Assembly (NCBI RefSeq): GCF_006175945.1 | Contig: NZ_VAJL01000001.1 | Span: 3,171,001 to 3,235,000 of the forward strand | Direction of reading: 5' to 3' | Origin: Chryseobacterium mulctrae | GTDB taxonomy: Bacteria; Bacteroidota; Bacteroidia; Flavobacteriales; Weeksellaceae | DNA: 64,000 nt | In this document: positions 59,912 to 64,000 of the stretch, one piece after another | Layout: each line of letters opens with the position of its first letter | Position numbering within the stretch: position 1 is the stretch's first letter | Program-made: the position numbers and the translations under genes | Notes under the pieces: generated by a model | Told to the model about the DNA's origin: nothing | What the model saw: the letters and a program-made list of their open reading frames with translations, nothing else | Databases searched by the model: none

Positions 59912-60793
59912 GTGCCTGGTTTTACAGAACTTTTAAGCCGTTTTGAACGTACGGTTTCGGTGTTGGGACGCAGTCAGAGCACGTTCAATAATTACTCCAG
60001 ACACGTCGCGGCGGTGTCGCTGCATTTCGGGAAAATCCCGACAGAATTGGATCCTGAGCAGATCCACGATTACCTTTTTTACCTTCAGAAAAAATCAAGA
60101 TCACCCTCGCAATCGTATTTTAAACACACGGTTTACGGACTTCGGTTTCTGTTGAAATCGGAAGGTTTGAGCTACGATTATCTAAGTCTTCCGGAAATTA
60201 AAAAAGAGAAAAAACTGCCTGTTGTGCTCAGTAAACAGGAGGTTTGGCAGATGTTGTCATGCTGTAAACTTTTAAAACATAAAATCTTAATCGGGTTGCT
60301 TTACGGTTGCGGATTGCGCTGTCTGGAGGTCAGAAATCTCCGTTTATGCGATTTGGATTTTTACCGAAAACAGCTGAAAGTGGTTCAGGGAAAAGGCAAA
60401 AAAGACCGCTATTTGCCTTTGTCGGAACATTTGATTCGGGGTTTGAAAAAATATATTGAAGCGGAAAAACCGGAAGATTTTCTCTTTGGAGAACCTCGAG
60501 CAAATCGTGCAGGTGGAGAATTCGATTCAAGATATTCGCAACGTGGCGTACAATGGGCGGTGAAACAGGCTTCAAAAACGGCAAAAATATTGAAAGAAGT
60601 GAGTGTTCATACGCTTCGGCACAGTTTTGCGACGCATCTTTTGGAGGATGGGATGAACATTGTGAGCATCAAAAATCTCCTCGGCCACGAAAACATCGAA
60701 ACGACCCTCGTTTACCTTCAAATCGCCCAACTTTCTACCCAAAAACTCTTCTCTCCACTGGATACTTTGTTTGAGGAATGCAGAGCGAAGTAG
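59912..60793 (+). CDS. Tyrosine recombinase/integrase of the IS91-like element
   Basis: A XerC/XerD-like recombinase of 293 aa from GTG 59912. Core-binding domain 1-95, catalytic domain after. Catalytic residues are seen in GCGLRCLEVRNL (Arg), VSVHTLRHSFATHLL (His-x-x-Arg), LLGHENIETTLVYL (His and nucleophile Tyr). The true start is probably ATG 59844: with one extra A in the A8 run at 59852-59859 the frame becomes MATKKKSLDELRENKII and joins the ORF. So the gene is either mis-called by one A or frameshifted/slippage-controlled. Confidence 0.9.
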   Translation: MPGFTELLSRFERTVSVLGRSQSTFNNYSRHVAAVSLHFGKIPTELDPEQIHDYLFYLQKKSRSPSQSYFKHTVYGLRFLLKSEGLSYDYLSLPEIKKEKKLPVVLSKQEVWQMLSCCKLLKHKILIGLLYGCGLRCLEVRNLRLCDLDFYRKQLKVVQGKGKKDRYLPLSEHLIRGLKKYIEAEKPEDFLFGEPRANRAGGEFDSRYSQRGVQWAVKQASKTAKILKEVSVHTLRHSFATHLLEDGMNIVSIKNLLGHENIETTLVYLQIAQLSTQKLFSPLDTLFEECRAK

Positions 60794-62070
60794 TTGGTTT
60801 TGAATTTGTTAAAAGCCAAAATTCAAGCTTTAAATTTAATGAAAATCAACGTTTAGAAATCTCAAAAATACAGTCTGCTCAACCTGAATCTCAACCTCGA
60901 TACGAAGTCGCAGATGTGTTGAATATTTTAGGTTCAAAACTAGAAAATTTAGGATTAAATTCCTGGCAATTAAGAACTTTATTTGCGTTAAAAAAGTGCC
61001 GTACATCGGCTTTGGGCGGTCATATTGACGCTTGTGACGAATGCGGAAATATCAGCATCAGCTACAACTCCTGCCGAAACCGGCACTGCCCGAAATGTCA
61101 GGGCAAAAACCGCGAAAAATGGATTGAAAACCGGGAAACCGAACTGCTTCCAGTGCCTTATTTTCACGTGGTTTTTACCGTTCCGGAAGTGCTGAACAAA
61201 ACCGCACTTCATGCTCCGAAAATGTTGTATGATATTTTATTTGAATCGGCTTGGGAAACGCTGCAAACCTTTGGTGAAAATCGAGGTTTAAAAATGGGAA
61301 TGATCGCTATTTTGCATACTTGGGGACAGAATCTGAGTCTGCATCCGCATTTGCACTGCATCGTTCCGGGTGGCGGCGTGGATGAAAACGGAGTTTGGAA
61401 AAACATCAGAAGCGACGGTAATTTTTTGTTTCCTGTAAAGGCTTTGAGCAAAGTTTTCAGGGCTAAATTTTGTGAGAAGCTGAAGGTTCGGTTATCATTA
61501 AAATGTAATAAAAATCAGACGGAAAATGATGAAAATCAATTTGAAAACCGAAAAAATGAAGCAGAAACTTATGAAAAACTCAGACAAAAACTTTGGGAAA
61601 AACCTTGGGTAGTTTTCGCTAAAAAACCCTTTGGCAGCCCGAAATCTGTGGTGGAATATTTGGGAAGATATACGCACAAAATCGCGATCAGCAACCAGAG
61701 AATCAGGAAAGTTGATGCGGAAAATGTAACGTTGGAGTACAAAGATTACCGCCAAAAAGGCATCAAAAAGCAGATGGTTTTGAGCCATGAGGAGTTTATC
61801 CGCCGTTTTGCGATGCATATTTTGCCGAAAAGATTTGTGAAAATCCGCCATTACGGTTTTCTCAGCAGCACATGGAAACGAATGAAGCTAAAAAATCTGC
61901 AACAGAATTTAGGCATTCAGCCCAAAGGAAAATTTCCACCCAAAACTTTTCAGCCGAAATGTAGTTGCTGCAAAGTTGGGAATTTGGTAACGATTGCAAC
62001 GTTCGATTTGCGCGGTCCGCCCCTTTGGTTTTTGGAGATGAGCCAAAACTTTGAAAAGCCAAAAATCTAG
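60778..62070 (+). CDS. IS91 family transposase (HUH endonuclease)
   Basis: A 430-aa rolling-circle transposase. N-terminal zinc-binding region: CDECGN and CRNRHCPKCQG. The HUH motif is HPHLHCIVPGGG, and the tyrosine region includes EYLGRYTHKIAISNQRI. C-terminal cysteines (CSCC) are present. It starts 16 bp inside the recombinase ORF, so the two are translationally coupled. Full length with no frameshift, so the element may still be mobile. Confidence 0.93.
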   Translation: MQSEVVGFEFVKSQNSSFKFNENQRLEISKIQSAQPESQPRYEVADVLNILGSKLENLGLNSWQLRTLFALKKCRTSALGGHIDACDECGNISISYNSCRNRHCPKCQGKNREKWIENRETELLPVPYFHVVFTVPEVLNKTALHAPKMLYDILFESAWETLQTFGENRGLKMGMIAILHTWGQNLSLHPHLHCIVPGGGVDENGVWKNIRSDGNFLFPVKALSKVFRAKFCEKLKVRLSLKCNKNQTENDENQFENRKNEAETYEKLRQKLWEKPWVVFAKKPFGSPKSVVEYLGRYTHKIAISNQRIRKVDAENVTLEYKDYRQKGIKKQMVLSHEEFIRRFAMHILPKRFVKIRHYGFLSSTWKRMKLKNLQQNLGIQPKGKFPPKTFQPKCSCCKVGNLVTIATFDLRGPPLWFLEMSQNFEKPKI

Positions 62071-62151
62071 CATTTTGGGTAAGGGTATTTATGCCTAAAA
62101 GTGAAGGAAAACACGATAAAACCAAGAAAAACCATCAAATTCACCCACAAA

Positions 62152-62177
62152 AAAAGAGACCTTTCTGAAAGTCTCCT
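62152..62177 (-). terminator. Minus-strand terminator-like hairpin in the right end of the element
   Basis: Minus-strand GAGACTTT / AAAGGTCTC (one bulge) followed by seven T. Preceded on the minus strand by a short Phe-rich ORF (62257-62186). Confidence 0.5.
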
Positions 62178-62291
62178 GTATATCTTTAAAATCCTTCGTC
62201 GGTAAACCCATAATGCTGAAAAAAGCTCCCGAAGCTTCCGTTCAACAGGGTTTTCATTGTTCGTGCTTCGCACGCAACGAAAACTTAGCTA

Positions 62292-62657
62292 TTGCGCCCA
62301 GGTAATCATTTCGAAAAACTCTTCTAGAGTTCCGTAACCTCCGGGAAGAACGATCACACCGTCGCAAAGGTCATTCATTTTGGTTTTTCTTTCGTGCATG
62401 GTTTCTACCAAAATAAGTTCGGTCAGATTTTGATGTGCAATTTCTTTTGACTGCAAAAAATGGGGAAGAATTCCTATCGCTTTTCCGCCTTCCTTTAAAA
62501 CTCCGTCTGCGACAGCTCCCATCAATCCTACATTGGCGCCGCCATAAATAAGTTGGATATTTTGTTTCGCTAAAGTTTGTCCCAGTAAAGTTGCCTGTTC
62601 TTTATATATTTCGTCCGAACCAAAACTTGATCCGCAAAATAAAGTAATACTTTTCAT
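62292..62657 (-). pseudogene. LOG family protein, N-terminal half (interrupted)
   Basis: Encodes 122 residues of a TIGR00730/LOG-type phosphoribohydrolase: CGSSFGSDEIYKEQA, IYGGANVGLMGAVADGVL, the catalytic PGGYGTLEEFF and ITWAQ, where it meets the element and reads into a TAG stop. The second half is at 59553-59768. LOG enzymes hydrolyse nucleoside 5'-monophosphates (cytokinin riboside type) to the free base. Without the C-terminal helices the protein is unlikely to fold. Confidence 0.93.
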
Positions 62658-62670
62658 TGTTATATGTTAA

Positions 62671-63135
62671 TTATTTTTTCCATTTGATTTTTACGGCAGA
62701 CATGATCTCTAGTTCAAGCCTTACATCAGATAAAACTTTAAATTCATTTTTTAGATAAAATTCTAATGGCGATCTGTAAAAATTGCCATTAAGTTTTTGG
62801 TCATTGCTATTATCAATAACCCAACCGTTCAGTTCATTTTTATATCGTTTCAGTTCATTCAAAACTTTCGTTCCCCAACCTTTACCATGAAGGTTTTCAG
62901 AAAGAATGATCGCAAACCATGTTTCACTTTCTCTTTCAAATGTTATGGCCCAACCGTGAATTTTTTCATCATCATTCAATAAAAGAAAATGATCGACCTC
63001 ATTGAGTTTTTCAAGATAGTTTTCAAATCCATCTATGTTTTTATAAGCTAATTTTTCAGGATATTCATTATTCCACAATTGCAGGATCTGTTCTTTTTGT
63101 TCTTGATTAAGTTGATGGGGGCTTGTGATTTTCAT
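62671..63135 (-). CDS. GNAT family N-acetyltransferase
   Basis: A 154-aa acetyl-CoA-dependent acyltransferase (start 63135, MKITSPHQLNQEQK). The core fold shows as HFLLLNDDEKIHGWAITF, then ETWFAIILSENLHGKGWGTKVL with the acetyl-CoA pyrophosphate loop GKGWGT, and FYLKNEFKV near the end. Substrate unknown. It lies 13 bp upstream of the LOG gene on the same strand, so the two may have been co-transcribed before the insertion. Confidence 0.88.
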   Translation of the reverse strand: MKITSPHQLNQEQKEQILQLWNNEYPEKLAYKNIDGFENYLEKLNEVDHFLLLNDDEKIHGWAITFERESETWFAIILSENLHGKGWGTKVLNELKRYKNELNGWVIDNSNDQKLNGNFYRSPLEFYLKNEFKVLSDVRLELEIMSAVKIKWKK

Positions 63136-63150
63136 TTGAATGAGTTTAAA

Positions 63151-63158
63151 CAAAAATA
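63151..63158 (-). promoter_or_regulatory. -7 box of the GNAT gene
   Basis: Reads TATTTTTG on the minus strand, 15 bp from the ATG at 63135. Confidence 0.6.
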
Positions 63159-63228
63159 AACAAAATTGAATACGGAAATCCTGAGATGTTCGATTTTCTT
63201 TTATATTATGCTTTTAGAATTCAATAGA

Positions 63229-63278
63229 GGCGGGCTTTAGCCCGTCTATAAAAATAAATTCATATTGGCTTTAGCCAA
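63229..63278. repeat. Two related REP-like palindromes
   Basis: GGCGGGCTTTAGCCCGTC (63229-63246) and TTGGCTTTAGCCAA (63265-63278), sharing GGCTTTAGCC. Such pairs look like dispersed extragenic palindromes. They lie in a 215-bp gap with no other feature. Confidence 0.65.
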
Positions 63279-63350
63279 AATCTAGATTATTAATCAAAAA
63301 ATATCCAAAATCAAAAGACTTTGGATATTTTCAATATAAAAATTACATTC

Positions 63351-64000
63351 TTATTTCAACGGAATATTCGCTAAAATATCTTTCGTGAAACTCCAGAATT
63401 TCTGTGTTGAAGAAATATTTGCTTTTTCATCAGGAGAGTGAGCTCCTCTGATGGTTGGTCCGTAACTTACCATTTCCATTTCTGGGTAATTAGCACCGAT
63501 AATTCCACACTCTAAACCTGCATGACAAGCGACAACGTGTGGTTTTTCTGCAAATTTTTCGGTGTAAATTTTTTCTAAAACTTGTACAATCTCAGAACCT
63601 GGTTTTGGTTTCCATCCTGGATAAGATCCGCTGAATTCTACATTCATTCCGGCTAATTCTGATACAGACTTCAATTGTTCAGCAACCGAATCTTTAGAAG
63701 AATCAACAGATGATCTTGAAAGATTTAAAATTTTCAGACCACCTTCTTTTAATTCTACTCTTGCTACGTTGTTTGATGATTCTACCAAATCCTGTACATC
63801 CGGGCTCATTCTGTAAACACCATTATGAAGAGATTTTAAAACCAAAATAATTTTCTTTGAATTTTCTACAGAAAGCGCTTTTTCTGAGCTTGTAGAGTTT
63901 TCAATATTAATTTGAAGATGAGCTTCAACAGAAGCAAACTCTTCTAAGATTTCTTTTTTAATTCCGTTGGTTACATTTTCAATAAGTTCACCGGCATTTC
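63351..64000 (-). CDS. Aminoacyl-histidine dipeptidase (M20, PepD), C-terminal part
   Basis: The last 216 codons of a PepD/beta-Ala-His dipeptidase; the frame is open to the window edge, so the N-terminal part with most metal ligands is outside. Visible: GVYRMSPDVQDLVESSNNVA, SRSSVDSSKDSVAEQL of the lid domain, HVVACHAGLECGI with a metal-binding Glu/His region, and SYGPTIRGAHSPDEKANI near the C-terminus. Cleaves dipeptides such as carnosine-like Xaa-His in the cytoplasm. Minus strand. Confidence 0.9.
   Translation of the reverse strand, partial: NAGELIENVTNGIKKEILEEFASVEAHLQINIENSTSSEKALSVENSKKIILVLKSLHNGVYRMSPDVQDLVESSNNVARVELKEGGLKILNLSRSSVDSSKDSVAEQLKSVSELAGMNVEFSGSYPGWKPKPGSEIVQVLEKIYTEKFAEKPHVVACHAGLECGIIGANYPEMEMVSYGPTIRGAHSPDEKANISSTQKFWSFTKDILANIPLK

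Larger units (their letters stand above)
59769..62291 (+). mobile_element. IS91-like rolling-circle element carrying a tyrosine recombinase
   Basis: About 2523 bp, inserted in a LOG gene of the opposite strand. Left flank ends in CAAG (59765-59768), the known IS91-type target tetranucleotide. Boundaries can slide 3 bp because TTG follows both junctions, so there is either no target duplication or one of 3 bp. Contents: tyrosine recombinase, IS91 transposase overlapping it by 16 bp, and a 220-bp non-coding right end with hairpin CGTGC-TTC-GCACG at 62262-62274. Codon use and higher G+C differ visibly from neighbours. Confidence 0.9.

Noticed and set aside
61498-61851. 117-codon minus-strand ORF in the transposase
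   Set aside because: Shadow of the IS91 transposase coding frame.
62067-62273. 68-codon minus-strand ORF at the right end of the IS element
   Set aside because: Overlaps the transposase end and terminator hairpin, has no family features; a different short Phe-rich frame is mentioned as a weak finding instead.

Overview
The window comes from a low-GC member of the Bacteroidota, most likely Chryseobacterium or a close relative (Weeksellaceae). The evidence is direct: many genes carry the phylum's -7 promoter box (TAnnTTTG), Shine-Dalgarno sequences are absent, one protein has a type IX secretion (T9SS) C-terminal sorting domain, two carry GLPGLI domains, and one is a PNGase F-type glycosidase of the kind known from Elizabethkingia. 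No rRNA, tRNA or CRISPR array was recognised. The genus is inference.

Layout. 1-9.2 kb: end of a TonB-dependent receptor with a His-rich lipoprotein, trigger factor, a T9SS cargo protein, a LolA-like protein and an M16 protease. 9.3-14.6 kb: mostly minus-strand housekeeping genes (DUF3109, membrane protein, universal stress protein, FAH hydrolase, DnaQ-like exonuclease, PssA). 14.8-29.8 kb: LTA-synthase-like enzyme, DUF2147, PdhB, Kup, Fur-like regulator with an OstA/LptA-like protein, aminotransferase, amidase, divergent YqgE/PdxH, HU, and a PanD-flippase operon. 30-37.9 kb: a tellurite-type (Ter) signalling cluster made of two TerD, two TerY-like VWA proteins, a PP2C phosphatase and a kinase, with an EVE plus PD-(D/E)XK nuclease candidate sitting between phosphatase and kinase. 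38-50 kb: tyrS behind a tyrosine-rich leader peptide and terminator, GLPGLI proteins, asnB, a GLPGLI-PNGase F fusion, an RsmB-type methyltransferase and an ABC ATPase. 50-58.4 kb: YceI, PheS, a histidine kinase/LuxR regulator pair followed by 1.2 kb of non-coding DNA, DUF3108, ferredoxin reductase and ferredoxin. 58.5-64 kb: a RelA/SpoT-domain protein, an IS91-like element (tyrosine recombinase plus HUH transposase) that cuts a LOG-family gene in two, a GNAT enzyme and a truncated dipeptidase.

The most novel-looking signals are regulatory. (1) Directly after the histidine kinase/response regulator lie two diverged tandem copies of a unit of about 631 bp. Each has a 16-bp palindrome GTAGATAAATATCTAC, a promoter, a leaderless 17-codon ORF, two conserved GAAA-loop hairpins and a terminator. 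This looks like a two-component system driving a pair of sister small RNAs, in the manner of Gac/Rsm but unrelated in sequence. (2) tyrS is preceded by a 32-codon leader with three consecutive Tyr codons and mutually exclusive hairpins, a textbook attenuator layout. (3) A probable modification-dependent nuclease is embedded in the Ter kinase/phosphatase operon. (4) The IS91-like insertion can be resolved to the base, and the interrupted gene is restored exactly on joining. Several promoters sit 3-5 bases from their start codons, suggesting leaderless mRNAs.
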